A DNA stretch of 15,428 nucleotides from Zarea fungicola (GCA_900169235.1 FWCC01000294.1:1-15428), one strand, 5' to 3'; positions 1-8,733 are shown, counted from the first letter of the stretch. Notes: a model not told the origin generated them from the letters alone. Numbers and translations are program-made.

Positions 1-275
1 ACTTACCCATCACACCCAGTATTGCTCCCGGCTCCATCTTCAGTTTTCCGCATCACTGATCGGGAACCCCTAAAATTAGCTCCCTGAAGCACTGTCGCCA
101 AAAAAAAGTTGGCCTAGCATCGCGCGGCGCATTTGTTTTTGCCATATGGCCCCCACAGACGGTATTCTGGGGAGAGACGTCATGATAGCATACCAAGTAG
201 TTGAGGAATGCATTGCCAGGACTCGTAACAGTGTTAATAGGCGATTCCATTTTTACCATGTCCCCCTTCAGTTCA

Positions 276-282
276 CCAATCA
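276..282 (+). promoter_or_regulatory. CCAATCA element (possible CCAAT-complex site)
   Basis: CCAATCA matches the core bound by the fungal CCAAT-binding (HAP/CBC) complex. It lies about 350 bp upstream of the ATG at 631, within the usual range. A seven-base match can occur by chance, so the functional call is inference. Confidence 0.3.
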
Positions 283-443
283 GTCACTCACTCTGGCAGT
301 GGTCATATGTGGACGCTTATGACGTCCCTTGGTGGAACGACTTTGCGGGCCATCGCTTCCAGTGAGGTTTCCGACAGCCCAGGCTTACTCCACGCCTATT
401 TTGTTATTACTGAGCCGACGTCGAACACTGCATGTTTGCAAGG

Positions 444-493
444 ATGCAGATACGAAAGGATCTGCATTGAACTACGAAGTATACTGGTACTTC
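444..493. promoter_or_regulatory. Two adjacent dyads upstream of the TATA box
   Basis: ATGCAGAT (444-451) is followed after eight bases by its exact reverse complement ATCTGCAT (460-467). Nine bases later GAAGTA (476-481) and TACTTC (488-493) form a second dyad with a six-base spacer. Both end 40-70 bp before the TATA box at 536. The position suggests sites for dimeric transcription factors controlling the secreted-protein gene. I recognise no specific factor. Confidence 0.35.
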
Positions 494-535
494 CTGCCAT
501 GGTTCTCCCCTGTCAATCTGTCAGGACAGAAAATC

Positions 536-543
536 TATAAGTA
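536..543 (+). promoter_or_regulatory. TATA box of the knottin gene
   Basis: TATAAGTA lies 95 bp before the ATG at 631. It is followed by pyrimidine-rich sequence (about 551-572) typical of fungal transcription start regions, which implies a 5' leader of roughly 50-65 nt. A second TATA-like string (TATAAAA, about 595-601) is too close to the ATG to be the likelier element. A clear TATA box suits an inducible, strongly expressed gene. Confidence 0.55.
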
Positions 544-630
544 GATCACAGACTCCCCTTCTTCATTTAGTTTCAAGTCAACACAAACAAGTCATATAAA
601 ATTTGCCAATATCCCCTTCCAATCTTTAAA

Positions 631-1146
631 ATGAAGCTGACCACAGCCTTCGCTGCCATTGCTGCCTCCTCTGCCGCTGCCGCCGCCGCAGCCATCGAGG
701 CTCGTGACGCATGCCTTCCCGAGTACGGTGTCTGCTACAAGCCCGGCCAGCCCGACCCATCTCAGCCTTGCTGCGGTGACCTCATCTGCGTCGCCGACCG
801 CTGCCGCGACCCGAAGAAGCTCGTCTCCCCTACCGCCTCCGAGGCGCCGGAGCCTACTTGCCTTGCCGAGTATGGCGTCTGCTACAAGCCCGGCCAGCCC
901 GACCCATCTCAGCCTTGCTGCGGTGACCTCATCTGCGTAGCCGACCACTGCCGCGACCCGAAGAAACTTACCACGACTACCGTTACCACTCCTATTGCCC
1001 CCGAGCCTACCTGTCTGCCCAAGTACGGTGTCTGCTACAAGCCCGGCCAGGCAGACCCATCCAAGCCTTGTTGCGAAGGGCTCATCTGTGCTGCCGACCG
1101 CTGCCACGACCCCAACGAAGAGGGCATTAAGCCTACTTCTGCTTAA
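631..1146 (+). CDS. Secreted protein with three tandem six-cysteine (knottin-like) modules
   Basis: This intron-less frame encodes 171 residues. Residues 1-21 form a signal peptide: MKLTTAF, then an alanine-rich core, with likely cleavage near residue 21. IEAR (22-25) may be a short pro-segment. Three modules follow at residues 28-58, 77-107 and 128-158, each with spacing C-x6-C-x11-CC-x4-C-x4-C and a shared YGVCYKPGQ-DPS-PCC core. All 18 cysteines sit in the modules. This is the order and approximate spacing of an inhibitor cystine knot, but the disulfide pairing is not shown. Linkers 59-76 and 108-127 are Ser/Thr/Pro/Ala-rich, probably O-mannosylated, and each starts R-D-P-K-K-L. The Lys-Lys is a possible kexin site, and the tail after module 3 lacks it. 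The start is supported by A at -3, the TATA box and the signal peptide. No family is recognised. Plausible roles are small secreted effector, antimicrobial or defensive peptide precursor, or wall-associated protein; choosing among them would be guesswork. Confidence 0.88.
   Translation: MKLTTAFAAIAASSAAAAAAAIEARDACLPEYGVCYKPGQPDPSQPCCGDLICVADRCRDPKKLVSPTASEAPEPTCLAEYGVCYKPGQPDPSQPCCGDLICVADHCRDPKKLTTTTVTTPIAPEPTCLPKYGVCYKPGQADPSKPCCEGLICAADRCHDPNEEGIKPTSA
712..1104 (+). repeat. Intragenic triplication of the cysteine module
   Basis: Module starts are at 712, 859 and 1012 (periods 147 and 153 bp). Copies 1 and 2 (712-819 and 859-966) differ at six of 108 bases, giving two amino-acid changes (Pro to Ala, Arg to His). 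They share an unbroken 62-base run (730-791 and 877-938). Copy 3 is more diverged, yet its segment 1024-1050 is identical to copy 1 (724-750), where copy 2 has two synonymous changes. That mosaic suggests recent duplication or gene conversion among the units. Confidence 0.9.
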
Positions 1147-1702
1147 GCTAGTGATCCACTTCTTTGTATATTTATAACTATGTCGAACTAGGGGATCTTT
1201 AACTGTTGCTGGGCCATTTGGATGGATGCGATAAGGATGCACTTACACAGGATGAAGTGTTAACATGCAACACTTTTGCAAGGCTATAAGTTATTTTATT
1301 GTCTCAAATGATTTAGATTAACTGCAGAAAGCAATTGATAAAAATTGGTTGTGTAGCAATTTGAGCAGATGATTACGGTGCAAAGAAAAAGAGTGGTCGG
1401 CCACATATCAACACGTATAATAACCCGATTTTGTTAGGATCCCTAATGGCACCGCAGCAACCCCAAATTCGAACAGAGCTCTTTGAAATTAACTATGCAA
1501 CTATCCCATTGAGTTAGATGTCTGGCTGGAAGTATCACCTTCCAGCCAAAGATGCAACTGAGCTGATTAATTGGTCGCAAAGTCAAGGAGCCACATGTTC
1601 AAGACCCTGGCAAAGACGTGAGCAGAAAAGGCCAGATTTGCAATTGCCTGTTAATCGTTGGTATATGTGTGAGACTGTTTGAATCCTAGGAAAATACATT
1701 AC
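1147..1702. other. AT-rich spacer between the knottin gene and the tRNA gene
   Basis: No gene is supported here. The first 100-150 bases probably hold the 3' UTR of the upstream gene (TATATTTATAA at about 1167). No canonical AATAAA is present close by, which is common in fungi. A strong hairpin at 1523-1548 is listed separately. Confidence 0.6.
1523..1548. repeat. Perfect 10-bp inverted repeat (hairpin)
   Basis: TGGCTGGAAG (1523-1532) and CTTCCAGCCA (1539-1548) are exact reverse complements separated by the six-base loop TATCAC. It sits about 200 bp beyond the 3' end of the tRNA gene and about 380 bp after the knottin stop codon. It could be an RNA stem-loop, a footprint of an excised element or a protein-binding dyad. 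No run of T follows on either side, so it does not look like a terminator. Confidence 0.5.
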
Positions 1703-1720
1703 AAAAAATAAGAACAAAAA
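1703..1720 (-). terminator. Pol III termination tracts of the tRNA-Asp gene
   Basis: Read on the minus strand, a T5 tract (1720-1716) starts 26 bases after the mature tRNA 3' end and a T6 tract (1708-1703) follows. RNA polymerase III stops at four or more T residues, so the first tract is the likely terminator and the second a backup. Confidence 0.75.
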
Positions 1721-1746
1721 TATCAAGCCCTGTGGACTCTGGCGGT

Positions 1747-1818
1747 CTCTCCCGCCGGGAATTGAACCCGGGTCTCAAGCGTGACAAGCTTGCATACTGA
1801 CCACTATACTACGGAAGA
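1747..1818 (-). tRNA. tRNA-Asp (anticodon GTC)
   Basis: The 72-base minus-strand sequence folds as a complete cloverleaf. The acceptor stem is TCTTCCG with CGGGAGA (one T-G pair). The D arm stem is GTAT with GTAT (two wobble pairs) around AGTGGTCA. The anticodon stem is CAAGC/GCTTG around loop TTGTCAC, giving GTC at positions 34-36. The variable loop is four bases (AGAC), and the T arm is CCGGG-TTCAATT-CCCGG. The discriminator base is G, as expected for tRNA-Asp, and CCA is not encoded, as in eukaryotic nuclear genes. There is no intron. Internal A- and B-box sequences (GGTTCAATTCC) are intact, so the gene should be functional. It is transcribed towards the knottin gene. Confidence 0.97.
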
Positions 1819-1865
1819 TTAACTGATGTTCTTCACCAGTCGTAGCTGAATGCTCATTGGATAAC

Positions 1866-1883
1866 NNGTACCCCCCCCCCCCC
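1866..1883. other. Undetermined bases followed by a C13 tract
   Basis: Two N (1866-1867) are followed after GTA by thirteen C (1871-1883). Homopolymers of this length are error-prone in sequencing, so the true length and flanking bases are uncertain. No gene is interrupted by it. Confidence 0.8.
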
Positions 1884-2375
1884 GCCTGGTTTACTGGGAC
1901 TGCGGACATTTGATTGCGGTCTCATGCGGGAACTCAGGCGGGAATTTGGTCATTTCCAACAACCGCGAAATTGACCAACTTACAGTGCAACTCTTGCGCT
2001 CCGTCCGTCACTCCGCATTCAACATTAGTCAATATTACCGGCCAAATCCTGCGATAAAGTCCGGGCTTGAATTTTCTACCTCCCCCACTCAAATGCTTTC
2101 TGTTCTGGGTAAAATCGCGCTGGAATGGGGTTAGCTTTGGCTAGACGGAGCCAATGACTTCTTTGCTGCAATTGATCGATTACTGATCTCACTCACAACC
2201 ACCTTCGGTGACGCTATTCGACGGCCCCGTGGCACACCTTTTGGGCAAGACGTGCTCGCTATGTTTATATTAAGCTTTTCTCGGACTGGCGTTCATGCAA
2301 CATTGCCGTGCCTGTGCCGCTAGATACTACAACTCAGCCGAAGCGTTCGCGCTACGATGGACCACTGCCGTAAAG
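1884..2375 (+). promoter_or_regulatory. Promoter region of the NmrA-like gene
   Basis: The frames here are unrecognisable. Candidate elements are two GCGGGAA words 12 bp apart (1926-1932 and 1938-1944), a CCAAT (2151-2155), and ACGGCCCCGT (2221-2230), a CGG-N2-CCG dyad of the kind Zn2Cys6 factors can bind. These short matches are suggestive only. The same stretch is also the 5' flank of the minus-strand tRNA, whose promoter is internal. Confidence 0.4.
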
Positions 2376-2381
2376 TATAAA
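2376..2381 (+). promoter_or_regulatory. TATA box of the NmrA-like gene
   Basis: TATAAA lies 96 bp before the ATG at 2472. It is followed by C/T-rich sequence (about 2388-2455) containing plausible transcription starts. This spacing matches that of the knottin gene and supports the chosen ATG. Confidence 0.6.
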
Positions 2382-2471
2382 GGCATCGCCACCTCGCCTC
2401 TATGGTGATGATCATCTCTTGAGACATCTCGCAGCACGCTTCATTCTACAAATATCACGCAGTCGGCAAAA

Positions 2472-3575
2472 ATGGCTAATTCATCCAACCGTCCTCTTGT
2501 CTTTGTTGTTGGCGGCACTGGAGCCCAGGGGATCCCTGTTATCCGTGGTCTCGTCCTCGACGGTGCATACGCCGTCCGCTTCCTAACACGCGATAAGACG
2601 TCAAAGCGATCCAAGGAGCTACTCTCCCTCCCTAATGTCACAGCCATAGAGGGAACCTTTGCCAATGAGGATGATTTGCGAAACGGGTTTCGAGGCGCTC
2701 AATGTGCATTCATAAACATTGATGGCTTCAACGCCGGTGAGAAGACCGAGATGTTTTGGGCGATGCGATCTTATGAGCTGGCCGTGGAAGAAGGCATCAA
2801 GTTCTTTGTCTACGGAAATCTCGACTTTGTCTATAAAAAGAGCGGTTACGACCCTAAACTCCGATGCGGCCACTACGACGGCAAGGGCAGGGTCGGTGAG
2901 TGGATATTGCAGCAAAATAAACGCGCTGCGCATCCTGGCAAGATGCGCGCCGCGCTCTTCACCACGGGACCGTACATTGCCATGGCCGTGGGTGCGCGCA
3001 CGCCCATGTCACCCAGGGTCGAGGACGGCATCGTCACCTGGCGTGTGCCGCTCGGTCAGGGTGCAGTCGCGCACGTCAGCCTCGACGACTGCGAGTACTA
3101 CGTCCGATGGATTCTCGACAACCAGGACCGCGCCAATGGAATGGACCTCGAAGTTGCAATCGACCTGATTTCCTACGATGATCTGGCCGCCGCCTTCACC
3201 CAGGTCACAGGCCACCCAGCTCGGTACATTGACACGAGCCTGGAAGAGTACTGGACCACGGGGCCAATGGGCCAGGGCAAAGTACCGGCGGGGTACAACT
3301 CAGACCCTAACGACACAGCGACCATGACGCTACGCGACAACTTTACGGGCTTCTGGAATATGTGGAAGCGCTCGGGTGGGAATACGGGCGTCATCCAACG
3401 CAATGTCAAGCTGCTCGATGAGATTCACCCGGGAAGGGCCAAGACGGCGGCCGAGTGGTTCCGTCGTGAGGAGGAGAAGAGCGCCCGGTTGGGTTTGCCA
3501 GACCTTTGGACGCGAGTCAATAACCTGCGACCGGTACTCAAGGTTGCCGAGGACGGTAGACAGGGAAGACTTTAG
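2472..3575 (+). CDS. NmrA-like family NAD(P)-binding protein
   Basis: This uninterrupted 367-residue protein is an atypical short-chain dehydrogenase/reductase of the NmrA/HSCARG type. After a short polar start, strand VFVVGG leads into the dinucleotide-binding motif GGTGAQG (residues 14-20). Arg40, in LTRD after the second strand, would favour NADP(H). Further family marks are EGTF (60-63), FVYGNLDFVYKKSGYDP (112-128), HYDGKGRVGEW (134-144) with Lys138 where classical members use the catalytic Tyr-x3-Lys region, TTGPYI (164-169), and a C-terminal block with GFWNMWKRSGG and TAAEWFRRE. Length is normal for fungal members. The start is fixed by the TATA box, A at -3 (AAAATGG) and immediate entry into the Rossmann fold. 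The protein is probably cytosolic or nuclear with no membrane segment. Members of this group are thought to sense the NADP(H) state or act as reductases; the substrate here cannot be told. Orphan context, with no biosynthetic neighbours. Confidence 0.93.
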   Translation: MANSSNRPLVFVVGGTGAQGIPVIRGLVLDGAYAVRFLTRDKTSKRSKELLSLPNVTAIEGTFANEDDLRNGFRGAQCAFINIDGFNAGEKTEMFWAMRSYELAVEEGIKFFVYGNLDFVYKKSGYDPKLRCGHYDGKGRVGEWILQQNKRAAHPGKMRAALFTTGPYIAMAVGARTPMSPRVEDGIVTWRVPLGQGAVAHVSLDDCEYYVRWILDNQDRANGMDLEVAIDLISYDDLAAAFTQVTGHPARYIDTSLEEYWTTGPMGQGKVPAGYNSDPNDTATMTLRDNFTGFWNMWKRSGGNTGVIQRNVKLLDEIHPGRAKTAAEWFRREEEKSARLGLPDLWTRVNNLRPVLKVAEDGRQGRL

Positions 3576-5182
3576 CTGCATGGAACTCTCTCCTAGCCAT
3601 GCCTCACAGCTAGATAAACTCGATAATCGTTATTTGATTGGAGAGTCGCTGCGCAGTGTTCGTAGGAATGCTAGATCGACCGTGCCTGCTAATCTTTATG
3701 ACTAGCGATGCCTCATTAGCAAACTAAATATTCAGCAGTGTGGCTTTGGAAACAGTTAATGATTAATTGGTATTGCTAGCTTCGGATTCTTGATGCTTGG
3801 GCTTGCTTATGTGTGTACCCGGAAACTGAAGGTGTTGGAGGTGACTCCGTCGTGACCTATTCATTGTTGTACTTGACAGGGCAGTACCGCAGCTACAGAT
3901 ACATACAGACCCTCATCACAGCCATGATACATCTTCTCTACTCAACGACGTCTCTAAATATATTTTCTATTCATTCTTCTAGCTTTTCTTTCCAGTAAAG
4001 CTCCCTACTGCTACAGTGTCTGCGACTACCCTATATCGCTCGTTCCGATAAAATGATACTCATTCCGTTACACCCAATCTAGCAAAAATTTAGGCATTAA
4101 CTAAAGCGAGCATCAATGTCGAGGATAATTACTTCTTATAGCAATAGTGTGAGTACCATTCTCAAGCTACTCGTTACATCCACGCAGTTTGCTTACCAAC
4201 TGTTCATGTCCCGACACTGTAAATCTGTATGCAAAACTTATCACATACGAAATATGTATTATCTGCCATGTTAATTATAGCACGTATATATAACGGTGCT
4301 AAAGATTGATTTCATGTTACATTCCGTCGTGCATGACTGTGCCTGGTACTGTTGGTATCTCCCGATCTGCAAAGTTTATAATTATCCATTTAACAATGCA
4401 ATGTCTAGCTCTGAATCCATTGTTCTCTCTCTATCTCAAAAAGGTATGAGTTTATTCTGTCCTGTTCGGTTGCTCCTCGAAAAGCGATACGATGGCAATG
4501 TAAACCATTCGTGAATCTGATTACTCCATTGGTGAACTGAAAAATAAAACCAACCAAGTAGCTAAATTAATAATAAATTAATAGCTATACAACCTCACAA
4601 AGACTAAAAGAAAAGGAAAAAGCACATGCACAATTCCCATACTTTCCTCCACAAGCGCGCACGGATATACATCGAGGTGGTGGCAGTGTAAAACATGTCT
4701 CTCGGAGGATTTCATCCATCTGAAGCCACTCAGATACTGAACATTCCAATCGCTGAGACGCACTGCAATATCCACAGCCATTTACCAGTATGAACCACTT
4801 ACTCGTCATATTTTTCCGAAGTTGCGCCTTTGCCAACAAAGTCGGAGACTCTATCCAACGACTAAGTTGGCGATGAGAAAGACGTCAATGGGAATGCCTC
4901 TCAGTCCTCATCGTAAACCTCACAAACACGTGTCTTATCATCGCCAAACACAAACCTTGGTTATTCTTTCGGATCTGTGTGCTCTTCATGCCGATTTGTA
5001 AACATATGTGCCTACATTTCAGTGACCATTTCCTCACCAAGCTGAAGTGCCATGGTAGCTCTTCACCTTCAAGGTGAGCGCTTTGCTACCAGAGCGATAA
5101 AAAAAGAAAGAGAGAGAAATCCTGCAAGTCAAAACCAGACAAGTCATTGCTCACATACACCAGAAAAAGCAAGAAGCACAAC
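3576..5182. other. Gene-free, AT-rich stretch after the NmrA-like gene
   Basis: The first 150-200 bases probably include the 3' UTR of the preceding gene. Beyond that I see no supported gene: frames are under 110 residues, overlap on both strands and match nothing I know. The stretch contains a composite hairpin near 5054-5090 and many short A-rich runs. Confidence 0.6.
5054..5090. repeat. Composite hairpin
   Basis: Outer arms GGTAGC (5054-5059) and GCTACC (5085-5090) enclose inner arms TCACC (5063-5067) and GGTGA (5073-5077) with loop TTCAA. An asymmetric internal loop separates the two stems. It could fold as RNA. Nothing flanking it identifies a known RNA class. Confidence 0.3.
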
Positions 5183-5199
5183 AAAAAAAAAAAAAAAAA
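5183..5199. repeat. A17 homopolymer
   Basis: Seventeen consecutive A in a purine-rich neighbourhood (about 5098-5240). It is one of six long A or T tracts in the gene-free region. No target-site duplication or upstream element body is evident, so I do not call it a retroelement tail. Confidence 0.85.
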
Positions 5200-5972
5200 G
5201 GAAACTGTAGAAAAAACCACCAGACATGAGAAAACAGCGCCAAACAGGGAAAAAAGAAAACCTGGAGCTCCGCTGCCTTGCATGAACAGGCTTTGGGCGT
5301 CACCCCATCTGAAAGAAACAGAAAGAAGAAAACTGCCAATGAAAAAGCAAGTATACAGGTAAATCTAGGCACAAGCATATTTACCAATATGGCGGGTGGC
5401 CTGTGGCGCAGCTTGAATGGTTGGTCGACATGTCTCTGCCTCACATGAAGTCGCACGTTGAGACTGCCAGGTACAGATGGTATTACAAGACACAGAGGGC
5501 GCGAAATTTTCCCAAAAGGGGTTTTTTAAGCAAAAGGAAGAAACGCTAAATTAATACCAAGCTATGATACGTGCATATTATAGAGGAATAAGAGAGCGTA
5601 AACTCTCTTCTCAAATGCTTGCCACTCTGAGCATACGTAAAATGGAACCAAAGGAGAATTAAAGCTGCACGATAGGATATTCACCGAGAACACGGGGCTA
5701 AAACGAGACACAGCAAGCCTGTTTCCCATCTCGCGTAACGCGTAGAGAGGGGGTGTGAAGTTGAAGTAACAGGCATGCCACATGTCGCACATTCCAATTC
5801 AACTCGAAAGACCAAATCTTGATGAGCCATTCAATCGGAAAGCTCACTTTCGTTCTTGGTTCGCTTTCTCAACTCCGGAACCAAGGTTTTCTTTTAAAAA
5901 AGAGTGTGTCAGTCTCTCGGCCGTGTCTTAGAGATTGTCATGTAAAACTGTTACCGCAACAACATTGCGTCC
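5200..5972. other. Gene-free stretch between two A tracts
   Basis: No gene is supported. The left part is A/purine-rich on the plus strand. CAGGTA words occur at 5356 and 5468. No domain, repeat family or RNA fold is recognised. Confidence 0.55.
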
Positions 5973-6020
5973 AAAAAAAAAAAAAAAAAAANNAAGAAAG
6001 AAGAAAGAAGAAAGAAAAAA
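5973..6020. repeat. A19 tract, undetermined bases and GAA-type purine microsatellite
   Basis: Nineteen A (5973-5991) run into two undetermined bases (5992-5993), then a pure A/G stretch of imperfect AAG/AAAG units to about 6020. This is a simple polypurine tract. Its true length is uncertain because of the N bases. Confidence 0.85.
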
Positions 6021-6828
6021 TGCCTTCCTATACCCCACACTTCGGGCCTTTCCCAACGCTCCATTTACAATTGTCACGGCCAAAAGTGGATTTTTTATAC
6101 ATATGAGTTGCAGTTGTCTAAGTCTCAAACTTATGTGTTTACGCGGCGTCGTCGACGCCATGTCACTGAGCGAAATAAGTGGCTGCATTATAGTTCACAC
6201 GAGAGACGGGAACTTGCTTTTTCTTACGCCGAAAGAAACAACTCAATCAAGAAAGCAAGGTTAAGCCATACCAAAAGGGAAGCGGGCGCTGTTTGACAGG
6301 CGGTACACAAAAGCAAAACAAGGACGCGATGGATGATCGACCCGATGCATTCAAATGGCATGCTAAGTACACATCGTGGACATGATTCATGGTTGCCAAA
6401 CTGAGCCTTACAAGGTGATTGTTACTTTGTCACTTTATAGTTACCCAGTATTCCGTAAAGGCACGCTGTTTCCGTAGACAAGGGAATCTGCCCTTACCAT
6501 TTGCCAGCATCGCTTGATCCTCGTCGTTATCTGTCTCCCAAGATATTGACCGCCTCGAGTTCCACAGGACCACTAAACAGTGAGAATAACGCTCAGGCCA
6601 AGCCGGAGCCGCTTCCGATTGACGCTCATTTTCTATTTATTTTTGGGGAGGAAATCAGGCCACAGACAAGCCTTGTTCACACAAAATGGTACAAAAACGA
6701 CGAATCATGAAAAACCCATGCCGCTTTGATGGTGCTTGTAGGGGTACCACTTTACCAAGGAAACGGTAAGCTGAAGAAGAAACAGCAGTAGTCAAGGGAC
6801 AACAAGGCATGCGGGCAGAACCAAAACC
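6021..6828. other. Gene-free stretch
   Basis: Short frames on both strands match nothing. A small dyad GGCGTC-GTC-GACGCC occurs near 6145. No other structure is supported. Confidence 0.55.
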
Positions 6829-6844
6829 AAAAAAAAAAAAAAAA
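6829..6844. repeat. A16 homopolymer
   Basis: Sixteen consecutive A, preceded by CCAAAACC. It lies 856 bp after the start of the A19 tract, which itself starts 790 bp after the A17 tract. The sequences upstream of the three tracts are unrelated, which argues against three copies of one retroelement. Confidence 0.85.
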
Positions 6845-7832
6845 GAAAGCACCGTTGGGTGCGAAGCCGAATAAGCAAACATGTCTCCACAACCGCAGTG
6901 ACGAGGCGCTGATAATTTATTTTTCTTCCAAAAAAGAAAAATGTCATATTTGCTTTTGTGTTTGGTCGCGAGACCGCTTGGACGTCCCGGCTCAGTAAGC
7001 AAGATCAACGTCTATGAGAATTTTCTGGTGCACCAATGAATATTTCTGGGCATACAATTGACAATCACCAATGTGCCACCGCACCCGTCACCTTACTGAG
7101 TATGCCAAAACTCAACACACTATCCCTATGAGACCATGTTGTCAAGTGTCAGTGCTTGGCAAGCGAGAGCGTCAGATAGCAGTGTAGAAAGATCGCTTCC
7201 AGCCGATATGTGCTTCTCCCTTAGCTGAAAGTATACTGTACTGTATGGTTATAGGGATCGATAAGCATCGTCATATCGGCTTGAAATCCAGGGTCGCACT
7301 GCTATCAAGGGCCCAAGAGAATGAGATCCTCAGCTACATGGCATCTATGTGCTACTCCGTCCATAGGGTACGAACTGCTCGGGTACAAGCTCTTCCCGCT
7401 CTCTAATGCAGGACGACTCTACTTGCAGCCACTTGATAATTCTAAATGAAAACAAAGCAGCACGGACAGACAAATAATGGAAATAGCGGACAAGTACTTG
7501 GAAAATCCTGGAACAAGTGACACTCCCAGAGATTGGGGCTAGCCAAATCCGCTTCTCCTGCTTGGAGGTTTTCGAAGGCAGAATGGCATAACACTAGCAA
7601 GCCAAATTGCTGCGACCCAGTGCCAAATAAGTGAGCATTATCATACGTACTCGAGGCTATGTGTACTGGTAAGGTTGTATCGATTGTGTACCCATACCCT
7701 TGTCGTGCAGTTGCATGGGCTCAAATTGCCGGCCCGTAGCGTCGGGTGGTCTAGTCTAGGAAACCTTCCAGAAGCCATTCTGTAGTTGAGAAATACAGAG
7801 GTACACAGGACTGTAATTAGCTTCGACCAGGG
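6845..7832. other. Gene-free stretch
   Basis: No coding frame of note is visible and no RNA gene is recognised. Overall composition is near balanced. A degenerate TACTCCGT word occurs near 7353. Confidence 0.55.
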
Positions 7833-8733
7833 TACTCCGTAGTGCTGCCAACAAGACTGGTGTGGCCTGAGGGACCCTGTTAGCTGACGAAAGAGAATTT
7901 CACCAGGCTAATTCTTGAGTAGTTTACGATAAATAGCGTCCAGGGTCTAATAAGCACCAGGAGTTCTGAGGGGGTTGGGCCGGCACCTAAATAGTTGCAT
8001 TTGTAGTTTTTTGATAGGATACTTCGACCAGAAAAGTTATTGGATCCGCAGTTGTAGTCGAATGGCTACACACCATATGGAGCAACAATTGGCTGGGCGA
8101 CTTGGTAAATATGTCAGTGCAACAAGCTTGACTGATAAGAGCAGAAGATCGCTGAAATATAGCGCGGCCCCATTGCGGCATTGAGCCGTCAACTTTACTG
8201 CACCCCAATGCATTCATTATTAGATGTGGGCGATGATCAAGAGAGGTCAAAATCTGGGGACAGCAACTTCGGGATTTGCAAGACTATCAAGCGGGTTATT
8301 TGTCCAGAGAGCGGGGCAGTTCAGTTCATCGTGCTTTTTAGAAATGAACGGCAATTCGAGTGTACGTTGTGAACGGGGCAAAATGTCAGTTGTGGCTGTG
8401 AAGAGACAAATACATACTGACAAGATCGTTCCTTCAAGGGCCGATTGTATTTGTGATTCTGCGATGAAACTCGACATCAATGCCATACCGGCAGTTTGTT
8501 GCATCGGCTTTCAGCAGATAACCGCGTAGCCGGAGGTGGTTTCTGACCTTGTAAATCCTTCTTCACTTGGTGCGCAATAAATGTGCAAATCTTGTCTACT
8601 GTGGTGTTGATGAGATGTTGAGTGGCAAATTCATGGCAGTTGCTTTCCTATTGCTGTGGGGTAGAGGCCGAAGCTGCAGTTGCCATTCTTCACTCATAGC
8701 CTGGTTGTGCTGGCTTACAGGGATCGTATTCTT

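Larger units (their letters stand above)
1..535. other. Gene-free stretch upstream of the knottin gene
   Basis: No frame here resembles a known protein, and the longest ones are short and lack the C/G-ending codon preference of the two real genes. The stretch holds probable upstream control sequences of the gene starting at 631, listed separately. At the extreme left edge the minus strand reads GGTAAGT, a strong 5' splice-site match, preceded by a short open frame with an ATG at 53-51. This could be the edge of a minus-strand gene that continues outside the window, but the support is weak. Confidence 0.5.

Noticed and set aside
592..1242. A 216-residue minus-strand frame across the knottin gene, longer than the sense protein
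   Set aside because: It is the mirror of a triplicated, C/G-third-position coding sequence. The sense strand has the signal peptide, the ordered cysteines, the TATA box and the A at -3. The antisense protein is a low-complexity repeat of Gly, Val, Leu and Arg.
1461..1480. Minus-strand GTTCGAATT near the tRNA-Asp gene, considered as a second or decayed tRNA
   Set aside because: Stem positions do not pair and no other arm can be drawn.
2619..3581. Several frames of 68-149 residues overlapping the NmrA-like gene on both strands
   Set aside because: They are shadows of a clearly conserved coding frame and show no family features of their own.
5973..6020. A tract as the poly(A) tail of a LINE or SINE copy
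   Set aside because: No element body, Pol III boxes or target-site duplication can be seen, and sequences before the three A tracts are unrelated.
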